In this document: positions 11,055-22,900 of the stretch, piece after piece
How positions within the stretch are numbered: position 1 is the first letter of the stretch
Layout: each line of letters begins with the position of its first letter
Assembly (NCBI RefSeq): GCF_037975245.1
Contig: NC_092567.1
Location: forward strand, 3,418,214-3,482,213
Direction: 5' to 3'
Source: Apostichopus japonicus
Taxonomy: Eukaryota; Echinodermata; Holothuroidea; Aspidochirotida; Stichopodidae
Length of the DNA: 64,000 nt
Notes under the pieces: generated by a model
The model's database searches: none
What the model was told of the DNA's origin: nothing
What the model saw: only the letters and a program-made list of their open reading frames with translations
Program-made: the position numbers and the translations under genes

Positions 11055-13690
11055 CATCTGGTTTAAAAAAATGGATAACGAAGCTGCTTTTTTTCTCACT
11101 GGGAAAGGAGGAACATATTCTAGATGCGTCCCGATGATTTTTTAGGGCAGCTTTAAAGGGCCATGAAGATAAACAAAAATTCCCTAATAAATTGGCCTTT
11201 TCTAAAACAGATAGGCTAACAAAATATAATTCCGGAGCTAACAGCACCGATTAGTTTCATTCTGGTCATCTAAACGGCATATGTTACAGACTTGATATAC
11301 CCAAGCAGCAAAAGCCACACACAAACATGTCGTGCAAGGAAGGTAAATGTTACAGCCAGTCTGCATATGTGATAAAATCTACAAATAACTAGAACAACTG
11401 TATACAAATACGTTTCATTGTAGTGCGCGGTGAAGGTGAAATTTAGTTAGTTGTAATTGATATTCAAAGGAGGGGTCTTTGTTACAGCAACCCTTTTGAA
11501 GTTATTTCGGTCACGGATAAGCCAGTTCGGCGCTTGGTCCATTAACGTACAGTAGACTATATTTATGAACAGAACTCTAGCTAGTGTGCGCCTGCAATAT
11601 AAGCGAAGAAGTTATGACTAAAACCATCACAGATTAATCGGACAACCAAGCTCATTAACGGTTGTCATTAACAACATATATGCATGTTCCGGACGTCACA
11701 CAGAATACCCAGTCCTGGACACTGATTGGTCAACTTGAACACCATGTTAACGTTACTGTATCCCCGTCATAGAAATTGAACTGAGGAAGAATGCTGACAC
11801 AGTTTATCGCCGTTTGTTTAAGCAGTGAAGCCTTGAAAAAAGTGAGGGCGCTTTGAAGTGTTCGGAAAGAAGCCAGATAATTTGTAAGTCTTTCACATGC
11901 ATTGTGCATTCGACTTTGTAACTGAATTTTATTTTACCCATTTTTTGAAAGAGTAGGTGTACTTTGCACAACAGAGATATATGTTATGGCGACCAGAATA
12001 GTATGTATTATACTCCTGATTTAAGAACCAACTTTGACACCTTTTTTTGATCCCCTCAAATGACTCGAGTAAAGTGGGGTGTCTGAGCAACTTTTAATGT
12101 CTGTAAAGTGTCAATTTCGGTAGCTGAGAGATATATGGCAAACATTTTTCTTGCTTGTATTATTTTAGTGATCCACTCAAATAGTGTCATAGTTGTCCTG
12201 AACAAGCATTCCTCCGTCCTCCCCACTCCCTTTCCACACACAGTATGCAATTCTGGCATGTGGATATACCGTTAGAGATCCAGTCTTAATGTTAATGAGG
12301 TGTCAACATTTTTGTCATTAGGCTCTATAGTCATATCGCATCCGAAAGGACAGCCGTGGCCGGTCTAGGGCCTAGGCTAACTATATCCAGGGTCCAGTGA
12401 ATAACAACATCAGCTGAGCAGACGATACCAGTAAAGTAATTATATTCCTATGTAATTGCTTCTACTATCGCTTCCTAAGAATTACCTATGAATTTATGAA
12501 AATACCATATATTTGTCACCCAAATGCGGCTTAACGATATCACCATTTTGAGTGAATTATGTCAACTTTATCACTTTATCACTTTAGTTATATCAAAGAC
12601 ATAGTTTTGGTATTACGCGCCGGTACTGTCTTCCCCTACAAGCAAAGTGCCACCAGCTGGATGGGTGGCTTCAGCATATGTCGCATGACGTCATTCTCCC
12701 TACTTCAATTTCTATAAGATCCTTGCCTAGTTAACGAAATTGTACAAAATATACGGTGATTTACCACGAAGGCCTAATGTCAGATTAATCTAACAAATAC
12801 AATGTAGAACTAGTCTATCATTGAACAAATGAAACACCTTCCGGTGTATTAAAATATCCTTGGTCGATTTCCTGGCCCTGGTTCATCATCACCCAAAACA
12901 AGTAATATGTGCCATATAGGCCTACGTACAGAGCCGCTAGCTGTAGAAACTAACTATGACTGTGTAATATATACTACCAAGCCACTACGGGCTACCACTC
13001 TGCCTATAGATAATCACTCTGGAGTGATTACGATGGTATAATGGACCTTCTGTCAGCTATTTTTAACAATCCAGGAAAACACAAATTTAACCTAATATGT
13101 CACAATTGTCAACAACAATGACACCAAGAATGTTGAAACCAGACAAGCATTTTGAGGATCTGCAATTAGTAGAATAAAACATAACATGATTTATAATTAA
13201 GAGCGGAGAAACGATTGAGGAGTATGCAAAAATGAGTGATATCCCAAGATTTAGTCTGCTGCATATGCAGCATGTATGTGTAACATATGCATTTCTTTTG
13301 TACCTGCAGTGGTAAAGTACACTTGAGTCAATGCAAAACGATATGTTATATTCGTGGGAGAGGGAAAGGGGTGACATTATTTTCATATTTCCTTGTTACG
13401 GCGATACAAATAAGAATATTGATTTAAAACTCAAACATCACATCAATCATCGCGCACTAAGTCACTTATATCACACAATTCATAGTATTTATTTAGCCTT
13501 TCAGAAACCATCACTCGATATTTACATAACAAACAAACACACAACCATACCACTGATCAGCTAATATAGTTATCTGTTAATACTTTGATCCAGTACAATG
13601 CTATATTCGCATCTTCTATACTTCCATGTAGCAAAAACGAAACATTGATAATGACGGCGGGCTTTGTGTTACACCAAGGACCTCACCCCG
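11055..13690. other. no gene recognised
   Basis: Intergenic or intronic AT-rich sequence. Open frames on both strands are under 100 codons and carry no motif I recognise. No tandem structure seen. Confidence 0.5.
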
Positions 13691-14128
13691 TGACAGCTCC
13701 CTAATGATACCAGGGTGCACCCATTGTGACAGCTCCCTTATAATACAGGGGAATCCTTTTTTTGTGACAGCTAATATTAATATCAGGGAGCTCTGTTTGT
13801 GACAGCTCCCTGATAATACCAGGGAGTTATCTCTGTAACAGCTCCTTTAATATACCAGGAAGCCCACTTTTACACAGCTCATATTAATTCTAGGGAGCTC
13901 TTTTGTTACAGCTCCCTAAAAATACCAGGGATTACTCTATGCACCAGGTGCCTAATTATACCCTGGACCTCTCTGTGACAGCTCCCTAATTATACCAGGC
14001 AACCGTCTTTGTGACAGCTCCTATTAATATTAGGGAGCTACAGTATGTCTGTGACCGCTCCCTAACAACACCAGGGAGCTCTCTCTCTCTCTGTAAAAGC
14101 TGCCTAATTATAGCAGGGAGCTCTCTCG
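13691..14128. repeat. second array of the AGCTCCCT palindrome, strongly diverged
   Basis: About a dozen units of the form GACAGCTCCCT, loop, AGGGAGCTCT. Loop sequences vary widely (AATGATACC, GATAATACC, AACAACACC, ATTAATATT) while the CTCCC and GGGAG arms are mostly kept. No fixed higher-order period is visible, unlike the array at 5289-6024. The array ends in CTCTCTCGAAGACA, which is also seen at the start of the first array (about 5311). Confidence 0.88.
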
Positions 14129-14670
14129 AAGACAAAACAGACCCTGTAAATTAATAGTGACATTTTGAAAATAAGATGTTATGGACATACAACAGTGCCT
14201 TTATATTGTAAATTAACACTCACCATTGGTTGTATATAGAATAACATTTGAATGCATTATAAACTGCATGACGCCAATAATGAATAATTTGTCTTTAATA
14301 GTGGGTATTATAACACCTTTGCATGAATGCACAATTTCAAGTTATCACCGTTCTGTATCAACAAACAAACATCGGACACTGTTCAATTTGCATATTAATA
14401 AAAAAAGTGCTACCAAAACTATGCGGGTTATATTCTCGTTTGGGGATTTCGGTGTTGAATTATGCGCATAATGTTTCTAATTAATTTAAAAGTTGGTAGA
14501 GTTACTTCATTTTATATCAAAGTATGTGTTTACTGGCTAAAAACTGTTGTTGTTTGGGCTAAAATTAACGTCACATAGCTCACTATTTTCTCAAATACAC
14601 AGTCGGTATATAAAGTTGACTTAGCTCTGAAGCATTTACTAAAACTTAGACTGAACGTATAATAAATAGG
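14129..14670. other. no gene recognised
   Basis: AT-rich sequence. An 81-codon plus-strand frame (14226-14471) has no recognised motif and is consistent with chance. Confidence 0.5.
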
Positions 14671-14813
14671 TGTTCCCTTTTGAGGGAATGGGGATACACA
14701 CCGACGAAGATCACACAGTCACAGTGTCGATGTAAGGGAACTGGGGTTGAGAGCGGATCAGTCGTTCGGTAGTTTGGTTTTCGGGCCCAGGTTCTTTCCT
14801 TGGTGACTTTTCT
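14671..14813 (+). repeat. dispersed ~140-bp repeat, copy without U2-like head
   Basis: This is homologous, at roughly 80-85 per cent by eye, to 52507-52643 on the same strand. Shared words include CTGGGGTTGAGAGCG, CATCAGTCGTT-like sequence and CCCAGGTTCTTTCCT. Both copies end in a T-run after GGYGAC, as a polymerase III transcript might. This copy lacks the U2 snRNA-like sequence that precedes the other. Family unknown. Confidence 0.7.
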
Positions 14814-15204
14814 TTAAAAAGTACACTCATTGAAGCGTGTCGGTATTAATTTACACTAAATGGGTTGGCCACTTATGAATTAATTACAATAGAAGTAAAA
14901 ATGTAACCTGATAACAGTATAAATCGTTTACAGGAGAGAAATTATTCCTTTACAGAATTAACTCTATTTGATTTCACGGTTCTAATGTTTTCGTTTAAAA
15001 CGGAGAAACGTTTTTCACGATTTTTTTTTTTTTAAATTGCGACATAGCACATGCATCCTGGCTGCCAGTATTCGTACTGTATGAATAAGTTTTTGTAACA
15101 GTGTGTTAATAACATAAACCTCTCGCTGTCAGTGACATCTCCCTGCACCAGGAAACTCTATCGGTGATAGCTCCTTACATGGCTTGAGGCTACACTGAAA
15201 CTAC

Positions 15205-15345
15205 ATTAATATGGTTCGATGATCATACATTACACTCCCTGTAAGGGTTGCTACTACAGTACATTAGTATGGTTCAATGACCATACACTACACTCCCTGT
15301 ACGGGTTGTTACTACATTAGTTTGGTTCGATGACAATACATTCGA
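15205..15345. repeat. ~58-bp tandem repeat with CTCCCTGTA core
   Basis: Two full and one partial unit of TTAGTATGGTTCRATGA followed by CATACACTACACTCCCTG. The word GGTTC-ATGA falls at 15213, 15271 and 15324. The CTCCCTG(T/C)A-GGG core and the preceding degenerate units at 15130-15180 resemble remnants of the palindromic satellite at 5289 and 13691. Confidence 0.75.
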
Positions 15346-15347
15346 TG

Positions 15348-15350
<3 letters not shown>

Positions 15351-15410
<60 letters not shown>
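15351..15410. repeat. (AT)n microsatellite
   Basis: About 30 uninterrupted AT units directly abut the 240-bp repeat that follows. Confidence 0.97.
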
Positions 15411-15414
<4 letters not shown>

Positions 15415-15650
15415 GAAAATCGTAATGAGTTGGAAAATCAAGAACAGTGAAAAAACTTTCAGCCTCCACCGGGATTCGAACCACGGGCCTCCCGCTCTGT
15501 ACGCGGACACCCTAACCACTAAGCTATGGACGCTGATTGTATGTCCAGAGGTTCGAAACCGGTAAGGAAGATCGCAATTCCACTGTAGGCGTTTGTCACC
15601 TATATCGAACAATACTAGTTCTGTTTTTTTGTGAAATATTTTGCCCTACT
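15411..15650 (-). repeat. 240-bp tRNA-containing repeat, copy 1
   Basis: This is nearly identical to 15784-16023; I see only two substitutions. Both copies adjoin a TA microsatellite on one side. On the minus strand each copy has about 117 bp, then a 72-bp tRNA-like sequence, then about 50 bp running into the TA tract. This fits a tRNA-related SINE or a recent duplication. A minus-strand open frame reading through it is a shadow of the tRNA-like sequence, not a protein. Confidence 0.85.
15462..15533 (-). tRNA. tRNA-like sequence (likely pseudogene or SINE head)
   Basis: On the minus strand this 72-nt sequence folds as a cloverleaf. The acceptor stem GCGTCCA pairs with TGGAGGC at 6 of 7 positions, and the anticodon stem TCCGC pairs fully with GCGGG allowing G-U. 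An A-box-like TAGCTTAGTGG and a B box, GGTTCGAATCC, are present. The T stem has two mismatches. The anticodon loop GTACAGA would give ACA, which does not match a standard animal tRNA, and position 32 is a purine. It is therefore more likely tRNA-derived repeat sequence than a working gene. Confidence 0.7.
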
Positions 15651-15783
15651 CTAGAGATCAAACTGATGCTATCCAACTCGAAAATCATTTGTGATTCCTA
15701 AAGCCGGATCTCGAAAGAGATACTTTGAACAGACTTTATGTTAATGCAATTGAGGTAAACGACAAAGGCAAATGAATATATAT

Positions 15784-16019
15784 AAATGAAAATCGTAATG
15801 AGTTGGAAAATCAAGAACAGTGAAAAAACTTTCAGCCTCCACCGGGATTCGAACCACGGGCCTCCCGCTCTGTACGCGGACACCCTAACCACTAAGCTAT
15901 GGACGCTAATTGTATGTCCAGAGGTTCGAAACCGGTAAGGAAGATCGCAATTCCACTGTAGGCGTTTGTCACCTATATCGAACAATACTAGTTCTGTTTT
16001 TTTGTGACATATTTTGCCC

Positions 16020-16023
<4 letters not shown>
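15784..16023 (-). repeat. 240-bp tRNA-containing repeat, copy 2
   Basis: Near-identical to 15411-15650. Here the TA microsatellite (16023-16054) lies on the opposite side. The 133 bp between the two copies (15651-15783) are unrelated to the repeat. Confidence 0.85.
15835..15906 (-). tRNA. tRNA-like sequence, second copy
   Basis: The 72-nt sequence is the same as at 15462-15533, with the same stems, A and B boxes and T-stem mismatches. Likely a SINE head or pseudogene. Confidence 0.7.

Positions 16024-16054
<31 letters not shown>
16023..16054. repeat. (TA)n microsatellite
   Basis: About 16 TA units directly follow the second 240-bp repeat. Confidence 0.95.
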
Positions 16055-16057
<3 letters not shown>

Positions 16058-17024
16058 AAGTAGGCCTATATACTGTATATGTACCTAAGTATTTGCTCAA
16101 ATATCAATGATACTAAATACTGCTAGTAATACTGTTGAAAAGATAACAGGCTACATATTTCATTACAAAGAATACACTTTGATCATTCACCTCTCTCAAC
16201 ATTTCCTGATATGTATTACCATACCATACCATGTATTAACATACGATTCTTTTTCAATTTGAATTAGTAATGTCAGACGACCAGGAATGATGATGATGAT
16301 GTATTACTATATCGGTGACATCACTAATACGTCATCAACAACATATTTTAATGAATGCGTTACCATGCAATGAGAGAAATTATACTTTCTTAATTGGTGT
16401 ACTTTGTTTGCTCTTTTAGTTCAATTATACAGTTATTTTATAGAAGAACTGCCCAATGACTGTTTCAATCACCCCTTTGTAAATTATGGGTTACCGACCA
16501 TGTATTGGTATTAATGATAACTGATGTTACATTATATTAATGGGGTAACTTAAACGATTAAACAATTTCCTCCAACATATACGGCTCACTGTTCCAGGTA
16601 CAATTCAATTTTCGAAGCATTTATCTTTTATTTAAAGTCTTGGAAGAATAGCTATTTATTCTTAACGGAAGAATCTGAAATTCCAAACATTAACACTCCA
16701 TGTGTTTATGTTGAAGTATATGCTCAATATTCTCAATACTACATCAGTTTGATAAGAGTTTTAGCGCAATTTGGCATATGCAGAGATTATTCTGATTGAT
16801 TTAAATATTGACATCCTTTGCAATTATCCTCAATACACCACTGTATATTCATTAGCTAGGAAAACCATCTTTCTTCTTTAAACCTAAATGTTTATGATTT
16901 AAAGTGGCTGAAATAATAAGTTTTCAATGACAGTCAATGGAAAACAAAACTATTATAAAAAAGTAAACAGTTCCTAATTTAGGTGTAGGTAAAAAGATGT
17001 AAAAGGCTGTTTATTTATTAGCTA
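16055..17024. other. no exon recognised; probably intron or 3' flank of the NLR gene
   Basis: The NACHT exon ends in a consensus donor at 17025-17030, so this stretch is likely intronic. I find no LRR-like or other continuing exon on the minus strand here. Confidence 0.5.
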
Positions 17025-17030
17025 ACTTAC

Positions 17031-18529
17031 ATTATTTTTAGATGCAATCTCCAGCAACTGTATCGTCGATCTTTGAAGAAGAGCGCTGTCGTCTTCGTTT
17101 ATTTCAACTCTACGCGAGCAGAGCTCTTTCACCGAATCCATAATGTTGTTGACGTCACCAGTTTGTTCCAGGATACAGAGGATGGCAAACTTATCCCCGC
17201 CTGGTAATCCTTTCAAATGGTTGATGAGTTTCTTTCCAGCATTGGGATCCAGACCACAGGCGAATCTAAACAGGTACTGAAGATCAAATGGATCTAAGAA
17301 CTTGAGCATATCGGAGAGATCGCGTGCGTTCTTTACAAGAGTTACAAGGTGGTGGGCTGCATACCATTCACAGAATAGTTTATGATAAAAACGGACCATC
17401 GTTGTAAACAACACATTGTCTCCAGAAGAATCATCGCTCACTTCATCTTCTTCGACCAAAATGCCAATTGAAATATACTGGTCATATAATTCTTGCCCGA
17501 CTCTTCGACAAAATTCAGTCTTAATCCATGACAGTTGTTGGTTTTCCTTGTTTAATCCTTCGAAAGCTATTTTGTCTAGCTCATGGTGTTCCATTTCATG
17601 AAGATAGAACTCGTTGCTTCTATTGTCGCCATATTTCTGTTTCAGATGGTCGTAAAAACATATAATCATGTGTTTGAAGAATTCTGTGACAGACTTGAAC
17701 TTCATGAGGTCTCTCTGATCATGAGCAATGTGGGCAAACATCACGAATATGAGAGGCACCTGGCAAAGATCAGCAAGGATGGAGTTTTCATAGAGCCGTT
17801 GTTTTATTTCTTCCACTGCCTCATCGTTGTTACTTACTACAGCCTTGCGAATGTACTCATTCCTAGCTTTATCATCGAACCCTGTTAGTTTGGCCTTCTT
17901 AGTTTCTTTTCTAAGATATTCTGGGAGATATCTTGTCGTTAAGCTGACATCAAAGTCTTCAAACAGTTCCATCTTGATGATCCTGTGTACATCATCATCA
18001 TCATCATTGCTGTCCCTGCCAGGATACTCGTCATATCCATCCAAAATAATGTGGACGGACGAGCAACTGTGAATTATCTTTTCAATATCATGTTTACTAA
18101 CACGGGGGTCTTCCGAGAGAAGAAATGACTTAATCGCCCTGTAGAGAGACTTTACACTTCCAAGTAGTCTTAACCGAAGAAGAATTAGTATTTCTACATT
18201 GTTCATCGGGGAATCCGATACGTCATTGCACCAATCGTAGGCCAGCTGAAGGGTTAACGTCGACTTACCATACCCGGGCTCTCCTTGTATAATGCGTCTC
18301 TTGGATTTAAACCGAAAGTCAGTATAAATACTTTTGTAAGATTCCAAACGCTCCCATGATCCTCCAGTGCCTCGCGTTAGCTCTGATGCCAGACAAACTT
18401 GAACGCCCCCTTCTACAAAGACCTTGTCCACACAATAAAGTCTATCTTTTATATATGGCAGGGGTTGAATTGCATCATATTGGCCTTTATATGTCCTTTT
18501 GAGACCTTCTATCAGAAATTGTTTCTTCT
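17031..18529 (-). CDS. NLR-family receptor, NACHT exon (partial gene)
   Basis: This large exon of 499 full codons encodes the nucleotide-binding core of a cytosolic NLR-type innate immune receptor. By family knowledge NACHT proteins bind ATP/GTP and oligomerise on sensing danger signals. Walker A GEPGYGKST lies at about residues 83-91. Walker B, with hIILDGYDE followed by YPG, lies at about 159-168. An acidic run of five Asp follows. The winged-helix histidine motif appears as FYHKLFCEWYAAHHL near residue 385. The exon starts after a strong acceptor (T-rich tract then TTTAG, at 18530-18531) in phase 1. It ends at the donor GTAAGT (17025-17030); if unspliced, the frame would stop three codons later at TAG. 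No LRRs are seen downstream. N-terminal effector (Death-like) and C-terminal sensor exons are not found in the window. Confidence 0.9.
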
Positions 18530-18769
18530 CTAAACAAAAAAAAAACAGAAACAATATGTGTAAATGTTACCACGTATGACTACATGTGACGAACAATAAA
18601 TTAGTGACACACATGGGAACACCTAAATCTTAATTGTTTATACGTTATTGATATTACAATTTTGTTACTATTCCCTGTGTTATTAAGACGACAGAGTGGA
18701 AGGATGTTACATTTTTTAACAAAAGAAAATAAAGATACGCAAATGGAAGTCAGAGTTCAAGGCAACTAC

Positions 18770-18875
18770 CTTGAAGATCAGGATTCAGCTCCATTATCAC
18801 GTGATTTACTTCAGACAGTCTACGAAGCGTAAAGGTGTCGTGTGAGTACAGCCCCTGCCCATCGTTTCCAAGAAT
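18770..18875 (-). CDS. NLR gene, exon immediately upstream of the NACHT exon
   Basis: This 106-bp exon is bounded by an acceptor AG (18876-18877) and a donor GTAGTT (18764-18769). It is open from phase 0 and encodes about 35 residues (ILGNDGQGLYS at the start, MELNPDLQ at the end). Its last base joins the NACHT exon in phase to make a Glu codon followed by Lys-Lys, continuing into the conserved stretch FLIEGLKRTYKGQYDAI. The intron would be about 240 bp. The matching phase, the lack of stops and the position support it. No domain is recognised in so short a segment; it is probably the linker before NACHT. Confidence 0.7.
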
Positions 18876-19683
18876 CTATTTTAAAGATATGAGCAAAATA
18901 GGGAATATAAATAATTACATCGTTCCGTTAACCGTCAAGATATAAACTGCATTGTTTTAATGTTGCATATGGTTTGGTTCAATGTGTTGTTATTTGAAAT
19001 GTGTTGGAAAAGAATATTTTATTCCAAGGAGGTGCAATGATTAGTACATGACAAGAGAAATCAAGACAATTTTCAGACCGATACCCCTATGTTGCCTAAC
19101 TCTACGTGTTACGTGTACAATCATTAAAATTACTTAAGCGCAAATAATTTAATATTCCAAACAGTAATATACATCAACCGGAATATCTCTCACATGATAG
19201 TTATAGAAGGTAACAAGAGTTAATGTTATGTCGAATTACCATCTTCTTGAACCTAAAGAGAAAAGTAAATCAACTGAAACTGACTTACGATTTGCCCTTC
19301 ATGTCTTCATGTAATCATTGATCGTGTTGTTACGAGTCCATATGAAGATTTGTCCTCCTGTCAATTGAATAGGAAAATTTCTGTAAGTAGCCTTGCCTGT
19401 GTTAAGCAATGAACTTCAACCACATAATAAAATTCCGTTGATTGTGTGCAGTAAAAAGAATTTGAAATTCCATGGTCAGTACACTTGCGACTGACATATG
19501 CGAAAACGTGTATCACGATGCCTAACATCATCATTACGATGAAAATAGGAAAACTAATGTATTACAGCAACATGCCCTATACCACATGAACGCGTAATGT
19601 ACAACGTACGTTTTTGCTAAGCGGATGTCATTTAAAACATATATAGGCTTTCTGTGTATCTGTATGAAGAATTGGTTATCTGA

Positions 19684-19790
19684 GTACAGCTCCTGCTCAT
19701 TGAATCTTTTTTTTTAATATGGGGAAAATAGTGAATCTAAATAATTACATCATTTCGTTAACCGTCAAATGCTGCACTGTTTTATAGTTG
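19684..19790 (-). pseudogene. decayed duplicate of the 18770-18875 exon edge and adjoining intron
   Basis: The words GAGTACAGCYCCTGCYCAT and AATAATTACATC, and CGTTAACCGTCAA, occur in the same order at 18845-18945 and here. In this copy the exon part is broken, with a TGA shortly after the acceptor. This points to a past local duplication of the NLR gene. Confidence 0.6.
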
Positions 19791-22399
19791 CTGTTAATTT
19801 TTCAGATCAAGGTTCAAGAATACTTTGTATTAAAGTGCAAGACAGTTCGCTTCACGGAGCAACGTCTTAAAACTGTTTGCGTCTGCTCAGAAAAAAGACT
19901 ATAGGTCCCAACAGTCTTCCATGAAAACATTAAATTCAATATATCTGTATAGAAACACACAATACTTAGCTATAATGAACCCATACATTACTTTGGATTA
20001 TGCGCAAGCCTATAGGGATCGATATGCCTAGGTCTATAATATGCGCAAAAGAAAAATCAAATGATGAAACCTATAACAAACTACAAAGACAAGTGATTGT
20101 CAAGTTTCGAAGCGGGTACTTATGCCGTAGACTAGCTACAGTATATGATGACATTAATATCACGCAATGTATACTATACTGTATGGTACAAAACTCTCTT
20201 CCATAGCGTCTGTGATAATGTTATAGTCTATGAACACGCGGTGTGGTGTTTAAAATCAATATTATGTAAAACTGTGCACAGAGAGAAAATTATAAAAGTA
20301 AAAAATATTTTCTTAGGAATCTCGACGACACAAGAAAACGCCCCGAAAAGGCCTAGTACTTGCTCACAACATTAATGAACATTTTCCTTATCTCCAACCA
20401 ATATAGACAAGTCGGCCCAACCCCGGCTCGATCTGACCCTTTTCCAGTTACAGTATGTGTAAATAACTTTTTTACGCAATGTCGATTAAAATAATCAAGC
20501 CTCAATGACTTATTGTGACGATGTATGAACGTTGCATCAAAGACATTATAAACTGAAGCAAATGGTCAAAAGGACAGAGAAATAGTTTTCAACGACAAAA
20601 ATACTGTGGTAATGATGTACTTTTTATTCTAGCAACTCTCAACGCAGAGTGAATAAACATACTGTGAGATGAGAGTTTTTGTTATTTTTCGCTAATTTTT
20701 TTTTATTCCAGTGATAAATTGCTCTTAAACTATTGCTTCAGGATACTTGATCGTTTCAGAGGTTATTATGCCCAGTCCAAAAGATACAAAATACGATTAC
20801 AACGTTTACAATGCTTTCCTGTAATATATTTGCAAGTTGTGCAGCTATATCAAGTTGCTACTTCATGCTGCGATTCAGCACGAGGAAGGATTTGATGCAA
20901 TTATTTTACCGACTTAACCATCTGAGAGCTGTGAGGGCATTTAACTATAATGTTTACTATTAAGTTCTTACAACTTACCAATTTCAGGTTTCTATCTTGT
21001 CTTAATATTAATTTATGAGGTTTGTTAAGTTGCTCTGATGTACAAAAAAATAGTCTTTTACATATTATAACTCAAAACGCGTCACGTTGAAAAAAAAAAT
21101 GATAACTGTTGTTTTAATAGAAGAGTTATGGTACCACCCTGTTTGTACAAACATTTCAGGAGGATATTTTGCCCTATTATTAAATGAAGAACCCTCAAAC
21201 TTTGGGATGTTACAAATCAAAAAACAATTTCCTGTTGTGATGTTCCATATTTGTGTGAGCCTGGATATTGTACTTCAAGTTCATTCAGTTAAATGATCTG
21301 CAAAATCCATTGTCACATAAACAAATACTAGTTACAATGTACTGTCTGCTTCTGGTTTAATTCACTTAAAAGACATTACTTTACAATAAATATCAATAGA
21401 CACATATATGTACAGTGTGTATTAGAATTTGCAAATTTCTCAAGAAAGGCAGTAAGTCAATAAAATGATATTTGTTCCAAAGTAAAAAGTATAACCTTTA
21501 GATATGTAGTTTGTAAACCATTTTTTTTTCAGTTCAGTACATGTCCAGACGAGTCAGTTGAACAACATTATTTTAAGGTTAGTTAACAATGAGCTCCTGT
21601 GCGAAATGGTACTCAAAAATGCATATTAGGTCATTCCGTGTCAAATCACGATTGGCTGTTACTAGACCCTATCCAAAAATTACCACCTTCATTGCATGAT
21701 CAGAGCACCAGGAATACGCATATTCTGACTATTATTATCCCACTTCGAAATTATGCAATTTGTATTATGTATTACTGTATTTAGTTTGTAAATTCAACTA
21801 ATGGATATCATATCATTTATCTTACAAAAGTGTGCATTAAAAGTTCTTTGTTATGATACTAGTTATATTTGTATTGCAAAGGTGAAGTGTATATTATATG
21901 CCCTGCAAAATTAATATTACCCAACGCTGGGGTCGGTGGATATCTAACCAAAATATGTTTCAGGGTTTGGTCAATCTGCATTTCCATTGACAATATCCCA
22001 TATGCGTGTGGTGGTGAAAAATGACTTCAATTCAGTTTGCCTTAAGTATTGGTTAAGGGATCTAATCAGTACACTGGGTTAAACTTTTTTTACTCTATTT
22101 CATTTAAAATTGGGCAATTATCATCTGCAAAAAGGACTAGAATTATGTCGCGTTTTACGAGATTAAAACGTGCTCGTGCCTAAATGCACCAACATCGATA
22201 AAAGAGATTAATACATTTTGTGCGGGTTATTTGTGTCGAAGGTAAATGACAATGTATGGAGACGAAAACCAGCAGCAGAGGTTATATTGAGAGAGTTGAG
22301 GTTTTCATCAACCTTTGATATAACAGTCCTTCGGTTAAATGAAGATACACTATAAAATTACACCACAATATTTTTGCCGGATGTTTTCAAAGTATACGT

Positions 22400-22900
22400 T
22401 GTTCCACTATACACGAGATGATTTATAGGATCGACTGTACAGCATCCACAATAACAAATCTACTATGCCTGGTCCGCGATGAAGATCCATTATAAACAAT
22501 CCACTATGCTGGATCCACTTTACAGGATGGACTATATATGGTCCACTATGCTGGTTGCAATATTAACGATCCACTGTGCTGAAACCACTTTACGTGATCA
22601 TTATTCTGGATCCACCACGTAAGATCTACTTTGCACTGTGCACGATCCCCTCTGATGACAGATGAAAGATAAAAGATACACTATAAAGGGTCATATATGT
22701 ATTACTCCATATACCCGATCCAATATGCTGGATCCACTATGCACATTCCGCTATATACGATCCATTATAAACGATCCACTTTACACGATTCACTTTACTG
22801 GATATACTTTACAGGATCCACTATACATTATATAATATACAGGATCCAATATGTTGGATCCACTATGCAAGATCCAGTATACATGATCCTCTTATACACC
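22400..22900. repeat. degenerate ~16-bp GATCCACTATGC repeat
   Basis: Many imperfect units of GATCCACTATGCTG, GGATCCACTTTACA and similar, spaced about 15-17 bp and interrupted around 22640-22690. Rich in GATC. Confidence 0.75.

Noticed and set aside
15274-15985. Two near-identical minus-strand open frames of 95 and 112 codons
   Set aside because: They read through the tRNA-like sequence and its repeat. The shared peptide is a shadow of the cloverleaf, and the extra Ile-Tyr run in one is the TA microsatellite.
19290-19365. Possible further NLR exon with acceptor and GTAAGT donor on the minus strand
   Set aside because: All three frames contain a stop before the donor, so it cannot be a coding internal exon as it stands.
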